6,614 nucleotides of DNA from an uncultured Oscillospiraceae bacterium. GTDB lineage: Bacteria > Bacillota > Clostridia > Oscillospirales > Acutalibacteraceae. Under the pieces are notes generated by a model that was given only the letters and a program-made list of their open reading frames with translations, did no database searches and had not been told where the DNA came from. Position 1 is the stretch's first letter. The number at the start of each line of letters is the position of its first letter. Shown in pieces: positions 1 to 5,828 of the stretch. Made by a program: the position numbers and the translations under genes. The DNA is taken from the NCBI GenBank assembly GCA_905200265.1, contig CAJKJS010000079.1:1-6614 (forward strand). The letters are read 5' to 3'.

Positions 1-624
1 AGCCAAAAGGCTGATGCGCTGCTGCAAATCACGGATTTCCCCGGCAGTGTAAAGCCCCAGATGACGGCTTTCGAACGCCGCTTCCTCTCTGTGGGGCAAG
101 TATCCCAAAACCGGCAGGCCGGTTTCCTTTTCTAGCATAGGAGCCAGCGATCGGTACAACATGAGGGAACAGTCATTGAGGAAAAGGCCCCGAATATAGC
201 TCTGTTCCCGAAACGCACACAATCCTCGAATCTGGGCCGCCAGAGTCAAACTAGCGCCCCGGGGCCGGATGACCAGAAGAACCGGCACATCCAGTGTGTG
301 GGCCACATGCCAATCACTGGCCTGGCTGGTGGTGCCGCCCATCCCATCATAAAAACCCATCACGCCTTCACATACGACAGCCCGATGTCCGGCGCAGTGC
401 CGGGCGTAATGCTGCCGCAAAAAGCTTTCTGAAGAAAAAAACAGGTCTACATTATGGCTTTCCACCCCCAGCACAGAACGGTGGAACATGGGATCAATGT
501 AATCAGGGCCGCATTTAAACGCACAGGGCGCAAGGCCCCGCCGGGCCAATAGGGCTAAAAGTGCACAGGTCACCGCCGTTTTTCCGCTGCCGGAAGACGG
601 CGCTGCTACCATACAAGCAATCAT
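1..624 (-). CDS. cbiA: Cobyrinate a,c-diamide synthase, N-terminal part (runs off window)
   Basis: This enzyme performs glutamine- and ATP-dependent amidation of the a and c carboxylates of cobyrinate in the cytoplasm. The window holds the first 208 residues, essentially the ATP-binding synthetase domain. The C-terminal glutamine amidotransferase domain lies beyond base 1. Visible motifs are the P-loop APSSGSGKT (8-16), KCGPDYIDPMFH (37-48), HNVD (57-60), EGVMGFYDG (86-94), GLFLNDC (146-152) and LPVLGYLP (170-177), all in the family's usual order. The ATG at 622-624 overlaps the cbiET stop as ATGA, with only a weak GGGGGT (631-636) upstream, so translation probably depends on coupling to cbiET. 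Residues 120-125 read RPRGAS, where the Salmonella enzyme, as I recall it, has an Asp-Gly-Lys segment; this may be a lineage variant. CobB of the aerobic pathway is homologous, but the anaerobic neighbours favour CbiA. Confidence 0.95.
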   Translation of the reverse strand, partial: MIACMVAAPSSGSGKTAVTCALLALLARRGLAPCAFKCGPDYIDPMFHRSVLGVESHNVDLFFSSESFLRQHYARHCAGHRAVVCEGVMGFYDGMGGTTSQASDWHVAHTLDVPVLLVIRPRGASLTLAAQIRGLCAFREQSYIRGLFLNDCSLMLYRSLAPMLEKETGLPVLGYLPHREEAAFESRHLGLYTAGEIRDLQQRISLLA

Positions 625-1820
625 ACCGGCACCCCCGCAATGAGGAAGACCGGGTTTTGGGCCGCCATCAGATGCAGCGAACCGGCCGGTCGGCTGCGGC
701 TGACGCTGATCTGTGTGACTTCTGCCTGCCACCCGTTTTCTTCTAAAGCCCGCACCGCCTGATACAGCGTCTCAATACAAATAGCGGAAATGCAAAGGCG
801 TGCTTTCGGGTTTTTCGTCCGAATCAGGGACAGGATCGGTTCCATATTTCCTTTACTTCCGCCAATAAAAACAGCATCCGGTGTTTCCAGCGTGTCCAAT
901 CTTTCCGGCGCTTTGCCTCTTACGACGTGCAGGTTCCACGCCCCTAGTTTTTCCCGATTTCTCTCAATAAGCGTAAGGGCTTCTTCGTTACACTCCACCG
1001 CATAGGTGCGCCCCATAAAAGCTTGCAGCGCCATTTCTACGCTCACGCTGCCGGTTCCAGCCCCGATATCCCACAGAATCTCGTCCTTTTTCGGGGAGAG
1101 AATGGAAAGAATACTGGCGCGCACTTCCCGTTTTGTCATGGGCACGTCCCCCCGCAAAAAGAAGGAATCGGGGAACCCCGGGGTGTGATGCATCACATGA
1201 GGCGCCGGTTCTAAAAGCAGAACACTCAGCGGGGCAAAATTCTCCCTTGCGCCGTGCTCCGCCGTGCCCTGCCAAATGCGCTGGGACGGGTAAGAAAGAT
1301 TTTCTCCTACCGTAACCGGCAAAGTCCCCAATCCGGCCTGCACCAACTGCTCGCACAGGGAAGCGGCGCTCCTTTCACCACCGGTAAGGAAAAAAGCCGG
1401 TTTTCCCTGCATAACGGCGCCAACGGCATTGGCCGCGGTACCATGGGCCGAGAAAAGCAGCCAGTCCTGCCACGGTCTATGAATCGCCGCCGCAAATAGC
1501 TGTACACTGGAAATTCCTGGCAGCAGCTGATAGGGAATTTTCTTTTCCGCAAGCTGCGGAATCAGGGCCCGGGCTCCGGAATAAAAGCCGGTATCACCGC
1601 TAAAAAGCACCGCACAGGTTTTGTCCCCGTTTTCTTCGATCGTGCGCACGATATCGCCGGGCCGGGTGGCTGCCACGCGGCATGAGGTGCAAAAATCGGG
1701 CAAATTTTGCAGCAGACGCCGTGCCCCAATCAGGCAGGTGGCCTGCCGGAGTACGTCTAGGCCCTCTTTTGTCAGGGTATCAAAACAACCGCCCCCCATG
1801 GCGGCTAAGGTCACCTGCAT
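621..1820 (-). CDS. cbiET: Fused cobalt-precorrin-7 C5-methyltransferase / cobalt-precorrin-6B C15-methyltransferase (decarboxylating)
   Basis: This 399-residue protein joins two SAM-dependent enzymes. Residues 1 to about 205 are CbiE, a tetrapyrrole methylase that methylates C5. Its landmarks are the N-terminal loop MGGG (8-11), GDTGFYSG (75-82) and LPGISS (100-105). Residues about 215 to 399 are CbiT, a Rossmann-type methyltransferase that methylates C15 and removes the C12 acetate carboxyl. It starts with FLRGDVPMTKREVRA (221-235) and carries the SAM motif DIGAGTGSVSVE (251-262) and FIGGSKGN (318-325). The length fits a complete CbiE-CbiT fusion, equivalent to CobL of the aerobic pathway. 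The start is supported by TAAGGAG eight bases upstream, inside the end of cbiJ. The first 10 bases overlap cbiJ, and the stop overlaps the cbiA start. The CbiE loop is atypical, lacking the usual G-x-G-P-G. Confidence 0.96.
   Translation of the reverse strand: MQVTLAAMGGGCFDTLTKEGLDVLRQATCLIGARRLLQNLPDFCTSCRVAATRPGDIVRTIEENGDKTCAVLFSGDTGFYSGARALIPQLAEKKIPYQLLPGISSVQLFAAAIHRPWQDWLLFSAHGTAANAVGAVMQGKPAFFLTGGERSAASLCEQLVQAGLGTLPVTVGENLSYPSQRIWQGTAEHGARENFAPLSVLLLEPAPHVMHHTPGFPDSFFLRGDVPMTKREVRASILSILSPKKDEILWDIGAGTGSVSVEMALQAFMGRTYAVECNEEALTLIERNREKLGAWNLHVVRGKAPERLDTLETPDAVFIGGSKGNMEPILSLIRTKNPKARLCISAICIETLYQAVRALEENGWQAEVTQISVSRSRPAGSLHLMAAQNPVFLIAGVPV
1184..1197. repeat. Perfect 14-base palindrome inside cbiET
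   Basis: TGTGATGCATCACA equals its own reverse complement. It falls in the codons for His208 to Thr213, in the joint between the CbiE and CbiT domains. The half-sites resemble those of CRP-type regulators, but the spacing of 4 rather than 6 does not fit that consensus, and the internal position argues against an operator. Chance occurrence in a window this size is quite possible. Confidence 0.4.
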
Positions 1821-2554
1821 GCCATCAGCTCCTTACACTTCTTTATAATTTCATCCCAGGTGTCGCCGGTTTCTTCGGGCCGGCGAATGACCAGCACCGG
1901 CACCTGTAGATCCTGGGCTGCCTCGATTTTCTCCGGGAATCCCCCTGCTGCACCGCCGTCTTTGGTGACAAGCCAGCGTATCGCAAACTGTTCCATCAGC
2001 GCCCGGTTGAGCCCCCGGGAAAACGGCCCCTGCATCGCAATGATATGGCTTTGCGGGATACCGTTTTCTTCACACAGGCGGATACTCTCCCTACTGGGCA
2101 ATACCCGGGGAAAAAGCCGGTTTGGGTTTAATCGCGAAAATGCGCCCAGTTCTTTTACCCCGGTGGTAAGCAAAATGTTCCCGGTGGTTTTTTCGAGTAC
2201 CCTAGCGGCCTCTGTGGCGCTTTCCACCATCTGGCACTTATCGGGCAGCAGGCTTTTCGGGCGCACTAGCCGCTTATAAGGAACCGACGTTTTTTTAGCT
2301 GCTGCCACAATATTCCGGCTCGCTTCCCTGGCATAAGGGTGTGTTGCGTCCACACATAAGGCGGCCCCTTCCAGCACCTTTTCCATCGCCGGTGCATCCA
2401 GTCGGCCTGTAAGCGTTTTGGCGCCGGGATGTTCTTCCTGTAGGGTACGGCCATATTCGGTGGCCACGCACACCACGGTTTCCAGTCCTAAACGCACCGT
2501 TTCTTCCGAAAGGGCCCGGCCTTCTGTGGTGCCGCTGAAAATTACCACGCGCAT
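1811..2554 (-). CDS. cbiJ: Cobalt-precorrin-6A reductase
   Basis: This enzyme reduces one double bond of the cobalt-precorrin-6A macrocycle with a nicotinamide cofactor, giving cobalt-precorrin-6B, the substrate of CbiT encoded next door. At 247 residues it is full length for the CbiJ/CobK family. Visible motifs are GTTEGR near the N terminus (8-13), DATHPYA (69-75), LLTTG (128-132), MQGPFS (174-179) and the C-terminal TKDGGAAGGFPEK (197-209). In the M. tuberculosis CobK sequence as I remember it, the last motif reads TKNSGG, so the Ser position is Gly here; I cannot say whether this is common in close relatives. The ATG at 2552-2554 lies inside the end of cbiH (13-base overlap), preceded by GGGGGT about 11 bases away. 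Another ATG at 2562-2564 is in a different frame and gives no CbiJ sequence. Reinitiation after cbiH is likely. Confidence 0.95.
   Translation of the reverse strand: MRVVIFSGTTEGRALSEETVRLGLETVVCVATEYGRTLQEEHPGAKTLTGRLDAPAMEKVLEGAALCVDATHPYAREASRNIVAAAKKTSVPYKRLVRPKSLLPDKCQMVESATEAARVLEKTTGNILLTTGVKELGAFSRLNPNRLFPRVLPSRESIRLCEENGIPQSHIIAMQGPFSRGLNRALMEQFAIRWLVTKDGGAAGGFPEKIEAAQDLQVPVLVIRRPEETGDTWDEIIKKCKELMACR
1829..1835 (-). promoter_or_regulatory. Ribosome binding site of cbiET
   Basis: On the minus strand this reads TAAGGAG and ends eight bases before the cbiET ATG. It lies within the last codons of cbiJ and fixes the cbiET start at 1820 despite the 10-base overlap. Confidence 0.8.
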
Positions 2555-3285
2555 TTTTGTTCATACCCCCGGGGTGTAACCATGCACCCGTTGATTGCCT
2601 GAGTGGACGAAGAACCGATAAATACGGTTGTAAACATATCAAGCTGTTCCTTTTCCAGTTCCTGAAGAGATAGTACCTTTGCACACTGGCCTTCCCGCCC
2701 GATATTGCGCACCCACCCGCACACGGTTTCGGGGGATTTCCCCTCTTCCATCAGAATCTGACAGGCCTTTTGCAGATACCCGGCGCGTTTGCGGGAACTG
2801 GGGTTATATAAACACAAGCAAAAGTCGCCCCATGCTGCACAGCGCAGCCGTTTTTCGATGACATTCCACGGGGTGAGCAGATCCGACAGCGAAATCACAC
2901 AAAAATCATGCCCCAGCGGAGCCCCCAGCACGGCGCCCCCCGACAGGGCTGCCGTTACCCCGGCCACCACCTGAATATCGACCTCGGGATATTTCGGCGC
3001 TAATTGCAGCAGCAGCCCCGCCATACCGTACACACCGGCATCCCCACTGCAAATAAAGGCTACATCTTTGCCCTTTTGGGCCGTTTCCAGTGCCCAGCGG
3101 CAGCGCTCGATTTCCTGTTTCATGGGGGACGTATACGTTTCTTTTCCCGGGAACAGGGGAGCTACCAGATCGATATAAACTGTATAACCGCACAATACGT
3201 CGGCTTTTTCCATGGCGCTTCGGGCCTGTTCCGTCATAAACTCGACCCCACCGGGGCCAATCCCCACAACAAAAAGCGTATGCAT
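2542..3285 (-). CDS. cbiH: Cobalt-precorrin-3B C17-methyltransferase (ring contraction)
   Basis: This SAM-dependent tetrapyrrole methylase adds the C17 methyl group to cobalt-precorrin-3 and drives ring contraction with formation of the delta-lactone that CbiG later opens. The 247 residues contain the SAM loop VVGIGPGG (6-13), SGDAGVYGMAG (80-90), GVTAALSGGAVLGAPLGHDF (109-128), SLSDLLTPW (132-140), LYNPSSRKR (159-167) and FIGSSST (222-228), which are typical of CbiH/CobJ. It is the single-domain form, without the iron-sulfur C-terminal extension known from the Bacillus megaterium CbiH60 type. The start is well supported by AGAGGA seven bases upstream in the 27-base gap after cbiG. Its end overlaps cbiJ by 13 bases. 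CobJ of the aerobic route is the closest alternative; neighbouring CbiD and CbiG decide for the cobalt pathway. Confidence 0.95.
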   Translation of the reverse strand: MHTLFVVGIGPGGVEFMTEQARSAMEKADVLCGYTVYIDLVAPLFPGKETYTSPMKQEIERCRWALETAQKGKDVAFICSGDAGVYGMAGLLLQLAPKYPEVDIQVVAGVTAALSGGAVLGAPLGHDFCVISLSDLLTPWNVIEKRLRCAAWGDFCLCLYNPSSRKRAGYLQKACQILMEEGKSPETVCGWVRNIGREGQCAKVLSLQELEKEQLDMFTTVFIGSSSTQAINGCMVTPRGYEQKCAW

Positions 3286-3292
3286 TTTGTGA

Positions 3293-3298
3293 TCCTCT
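3293..3298 (-). promoter_or_regulatory. Ribosome binding site of cbiH
   Basis: The minus strand reads AGAGGA seven bases before the cbiH ATG. It lies in the 27-base gap after cbiG, so cbiH can be loaded independently of coupling. The gap is AT-rich and shows no hairpin. Confidence 0.8.
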
Positions 3299-3312
3299 TC
3301 TTTCTATATTTA

Positions 3313-4332
3313 TCATTCCGGTGCTTGTATCACCGGTTCATCCTGCCAACGCCAGGAAAGCGCGAGAGGTTTTAGAGCCGCCGCCAGGGTCACGCCATCC
3401 CCTATCCATTTGGGGATGACTATCTCTCCCCCACTGGCTGCTACAGCGCTGCGTTCGCACACATTGTCGACCCCTGTCACCTTTTCTACAAAAGAAGAAG
3501 GGGTAAATGTGCCCGGCACCTGCCGCAATGCGTCGGCCGGAAAGGTCATAAAAGGCCATCCATGGTGCCGGCAAAAAGCCAGTAATCCCGGCTCGTCCTT
3601 TTTTAAATCGATGCTGCTAACCGCACAAACGGCGGATTCATACAGCCCTGCGTGCCGGGAAAACTGTTCCCACGCGGTTTCCAGCGCGGAAAAGGAAGTG
3701 CCCTTCCGGCAGCCGATTCCCAGCACCACGATATTGGGCACCAGACAAAGGGCAGCTGTATCGTCTTTTTTTTGTATATCCACCTGCACATCGGGCCCGG
3801 GACCGGTACAAAGGGCCACCCCCAATGGACAATCACCAAGAATAGGCCACCGGCTTTGTACGGTCACGGTGCCCCCCGCCAGGATTTTTCCGGATACTGC
3901 TCGGATGCGGGTAGGGTTTTCCACCGAGAGGCCCTGGCAGCGGGCCCATTCGTCCACGGCAAAAGTGCCGTGAACATCGGTTGCCGTGGTAATCACCGCC
4001 TGCGCGCCGCACACCTCCTGTATGCGACGGGCCAGGTGATTGGCTCCACCCAAATGCCCTGATAGTAGGGGTACCGCAAAGTGGGCGCCTTCGTCCACCG
4101 CTACCACCGCCGGATCGGTCCATTTTTTATTGACATACGGGGCAATGGCCCGCACCGCGATGCCTACGGCACCGACAAAGATAAGCCCACTATCGGAAGA
4201 AAAATGCTGACGGGTCCACTCCCGCAAAGAAAGGGGCCGGCCACAGCGCATCACAGAACCCCCCAGCATTTTTGCTAGCCTATGCGCGAGTTTCTCCCCT
4301 TCATCCGTAAACGAAAGAAAAGCCAGATTCAT
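3313..4332 (-). CDS. cbiG: Cobalt-precorrin-5A hydrolase
   Basis: CbiG opens the delta-lactone of cobalt-precorrin-5A and releases the C20 carbon with its methyl group as acetaldehyde, a step found only in the anaerobic pathway. The 339-residue protein shows the N-terminal domain with GAVGIAVRAIAP (54-65) and VVAVDEG (76-82) followed by AVPLLSGHLGGAN (86-98), then TTATD (115-119), a variable middle part, and the C-terminal CbiG domain with GIGCRKGT (205-212), SSIDLKKDE (239-247), TFTPSSFVEK (275-284) and TGVDNVCERSA (286-296). The frame stays open upstream to an ATG at 4452, but those 40 residues lie within cbiF and match nothing. The start at 4332 has AAGAGGAG five bases away and begins directly with the domain sequence MNLAFLSF. 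It is stand-alone here, although fusions of CbiG with other Cbi proteins are known elsewhere. Confidence 0.96.
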   Translation of the reverse strand: MNLAFLSFTDEGEKLAHRLAKMLGGSVMRCGRPLSLREWTRQHFSSDSGLIFVGAVGIAVRAIAPYVNKKWTDPAVVAVDEGAHFAVPLLSGHLGGANHLARRIQEVCGAQAVITTATDVHGTFAVDEWARCQGLSVENPTRIRAVSGKILAGGTVTVQSRWPILGDCPLGVALCTGPGPDVQVDIQKKDDTAALCLVPNIVVLGIGCRKGTSFSALETAWEQFSRHAGLYESAVCAVSSIDLKKDEPGLLAFCRHHGWPFMTFPADALRQVPGTFTPSSFVEKVTGVDNVCERSAVAASGGEIVIPKWIGDGVTLAAALKPLALSWRWQDEPVIQAPE

Positions 4333-4337
4333 CGTTT

Positions 4338-4345
4338 CTCCTCTT
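4338..4345 (-). promoter_or_regulatory. Ribosome binding site of cbiG
   Basis: The minus strand reads AAGAGGAG five bases before the ATG at 4332. It decides against the longer reading that begins at 4452 inside cbiF. Confidence 0.82.
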
Positions 4346-4363
4346 TTCCCGTTGGAACTTAAA

Positions 4364-5122
4364 TCAATCCGGCTGCCCCTGACGGAATTCCGTCGTAAAT
4401 GTGGGGTCATACAGGCGGCTGCGCTCATACTCTGTACCCAAAAAACCACCAATCAGCAAGAGGGCCGTCTTGCGTATGCCCTCTTCTTCGCCCCGACGGG
4501 CCAAGGTGCCCACCGTGCAGCGCACCACCTTTTCATCGGGCCAGGTGGCTTTGTACACAATGGCCGCCGGGGTTTCGGGTGCATACCCGCCCCGGAGTAG
4601 TTCGTCCTGTACCTGCTGAAGCAATCCGGAAGAAAGGAACAGCACCATGGACGCCCCATGCTGCGCCAGGGACGAAAGGGCCTCCCCTTCCGGCACCGGC
4701 GTGCGGCCCGCCATACGGGAAATAATCAACGTTTGGCTGACGCCGGGCAGCGTGTATTCCGCCCCCAGCGCCGCTGCCGCCCCACAAAAACTGGAGACCC
4801 CCGGTGTATCGTCATAGGGAATCCCCTTTTTTTCCAGGGCATCCATCTGTTCGCGGATGGCGCCGTATAAACTGGCGTCCCCGGTATGCAGGCGCACAGT
4901 GGTTTTCCCCGCTGCTTCCATTTGTTCCATCACAGCGAGCACTTCTTCCAGCGTCATGGTAGCGCTGTTATAGATTTTGCAGGTTTCTTTTGCCTGCTCC
5001 AGCAACTCCGGGTTCACTAAACTGCCGGCATAAATAATGCAGTCGGCTTCACGCAGAAGCTTTGCACCGCGCAGAGTGATCAAATCAGGCGCGCCGGGAC
5101 CGGCGCCGACAAAATGTACCAT
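4364..5122 (-). CDS. cbiF: Cobalt-precorrin-4 C11-methyltransferase
   Basis: This SAM-dependent tetrapyrrole methylase transfers a methyl group to C11 of cobalt-precorrin-4, giving the substrate of CbiG, which is the next gene downstream. The 252-residue sequence is full length. It carries VGAGPGAPDLITLRGA (5-20), the SAM loop that starts the family, then YAGSLVNPELL (31-41), LHTGDASLYGAI (78-89), DTPGVSSFCGAAAALG (105-120), TLIISRMAGRTPVPEGE (131-147) and a C-terminal LYDPTFTTEFR (237-247). The YAGSLV and ISRMAGRTPVPEGE segments separate CbiF/CobM from the other methylases of the pathway. The start is preceded by AAAGGAG ten bases upstream, within the last two codons of cbiL. Only 7 bases separate it from the cbiL stop, and 31 bases follow before cbiG. 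Confidence 0.96.
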   Translation of the reverse strand: MVHFVGAGPGAPDLITLRGAKLLREADCIIYAGSLVNPELLEQAKETCKIYNSATMTLEEVLAVMEQMEAAGKTTVRLHTGDASLYGAIREQMDALEKKGIPYDDTPGVSSFCGAAAALGAEYTLPGVSQTLIISRMAGRTPVPEGEALSSLAQHGASMVLFLSSGLLQQVQDELLRGGYAPETPAAIVYKATWPDEKVVRCTVGTLARRGEEEGIRKTALLLIGGFLGTEYERSRLYDPTFTTEFRQGQPD

Positions 5123-5129
5123 ATCGCTT

Positions 5130-5828
5130 TTACTCCTTTACAATCACAGTGGCAAAATAACCTGCCGCCTCTTCTTTGGGAAAATCCTGTAAGGTTTCAT
5201 ATACCTTTTCGTTTGGCAGGCCACAGTTTTGTACCATGGCACTTTTTGAAAGCAAATCTTTTTCTTCGATAGCCTCCAGTACCCCGGGCATTTGCCTGCC
5301 GGATTTCATCAAAATTTTACTGCCCGGCCAGGCAAGCACGTCGGAAAGCTCAGCGCTGCCCGGCGCAATGTGAAGGGGTGTATTCATTTCGGTCAAACTG
5401 ATCCCCAACCGGGCTGCCACAGCACAAAAGCTGGGCACGCCGGCCACCATACGGGTTTCATACCCCATGGCCCGGATTTCTTCCATCAGATAGCAAAAGG
5501 TGGAGTAAATCGACACATCCCCTAAATTGGGCATGGCCACATCCTGCCCGTTTTCCAGATACTGAGCTACTTGTTCAGCCGCCTTGCGGTGCGCTGCTTT
5601 CTGCACTTGTTCATCCCGGGACATGGTAAAATGTAAGGGCACAATGGTTTTCTCCGAAACATCCATCCCTCCCTTTACGATGTCAAGGGCCAGCATCTCC
5701 CCGCTGCGGGTTTGGGGGCATGCGAGGACCGGACACTGTTTTAGGACCCGCAGGGCCTTTACCGTCATGAGTTCCGGGTCGCCAGGCCCTACGCCCACCC
5801 CGTAAAAAATTCCTTTATTTATTGCCAT
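5130..5828 (-). CDS. cbiL: Cobalt-precorrin-2 C20-methyltransferase
   Basis: This enzyme catalyses the first methylation specific to the corrin branch, at C20 of cobalt-factor II/cobalt-precorrin-2, using SAM. The 232-residue protein has the SAM loop VGVGPGDPELMTVKA (11-25), then PNLGDVSIYST (100-110), VAGVPSFCAVAARLG (128-142), ILMKSG (172-177) and NCGLPNEKVY (201-210), as expected for CbiL/CobI. The start at 5828 gives a 10-base overlap with the end of cbiD. AAAGGAG lies 11 bases upstream inside cbiD, a rather long spacing. The last codons (Lys-Glu-stop) contain the ribosome binding site for cbiF. The presence of CbiD and CbiG makes the cobalt-containing substrate of CbiL more likely than the metal-free one of CobI; the sequence alone does not prove it. 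Confidence 0.95.
   Translation of the reverse strand: MAINKGIFYGVGVGPGDPELMTVKALRVLKQCPVLACPQTRSGEMLALDIVKGGMDVSEKTIVPLHFTMSRDEQVQKAAHRKAAEQVAQYLENGQDVAMPNLGDVSIYSTFCYLMEEIRAMGYETRMVAGVPSFCAVAARLGISLTEMNTPLHIAPGSAELSDVLAWPGSKILMKSGRQMPGVLEAIEEKDLLSKSAMVQNCGLPNEKVYETLQDFPKEEAAGYFATVIVKE
5133..5139 (-). promoter_or_regulatory. Ribosome binding site of cbiF
   Basis: The minus strand reads AAAGGAG ten bases before the cbiF ATG. It is formed by the last two sense codons of cbiL (Lys-Glu) just before its stop, so the two genes share sequence although the frames do not overlap. Confidence 0.8.

Noticed and set aside
294..518. Short plus-strand open frame near the start of the window
   Set aside because: It is antisense to cbiA, which has clear P-loop and synthetase motifs across the same bases.
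1170..1183. GGGG-AA-CCCC stretch as a hairpin
   Set aside because: A two-base loop cannot form a stable hairpin, and the bases encode conserved linker residues in cbiET.
988..1356. 122-codon minus-strand frame within cbiET
   Set aside because: It is an out-of-frame shadow of the CbiE/CbiT coding sequence, with low-complexity Gly/Arg-rich translation typical of GC-rich alternate frames.
3410..3973. 187-codon open frame on the plus strand
   Set aside because: It lies wholly antisense to cbiG, whose protein has conserved motifs throughout. The plus-strand translation shows no recognisable domain and has no ribosome binding site that I can see.
4333..4363. Possible terminator or attenuator between cbiF and cbiG
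   Set aside because: The 31-base gap has no inverted repeat followed by a T run; it holds only the cbiG ribosome binding site.
4333..4452. 40-residue N-terminal extension of CbiG
   Set aside because: It overlaps the cbiF coding end, has no family similarity, and the ATG at 4332 has a strong, well-spaced AAGAGGAG.
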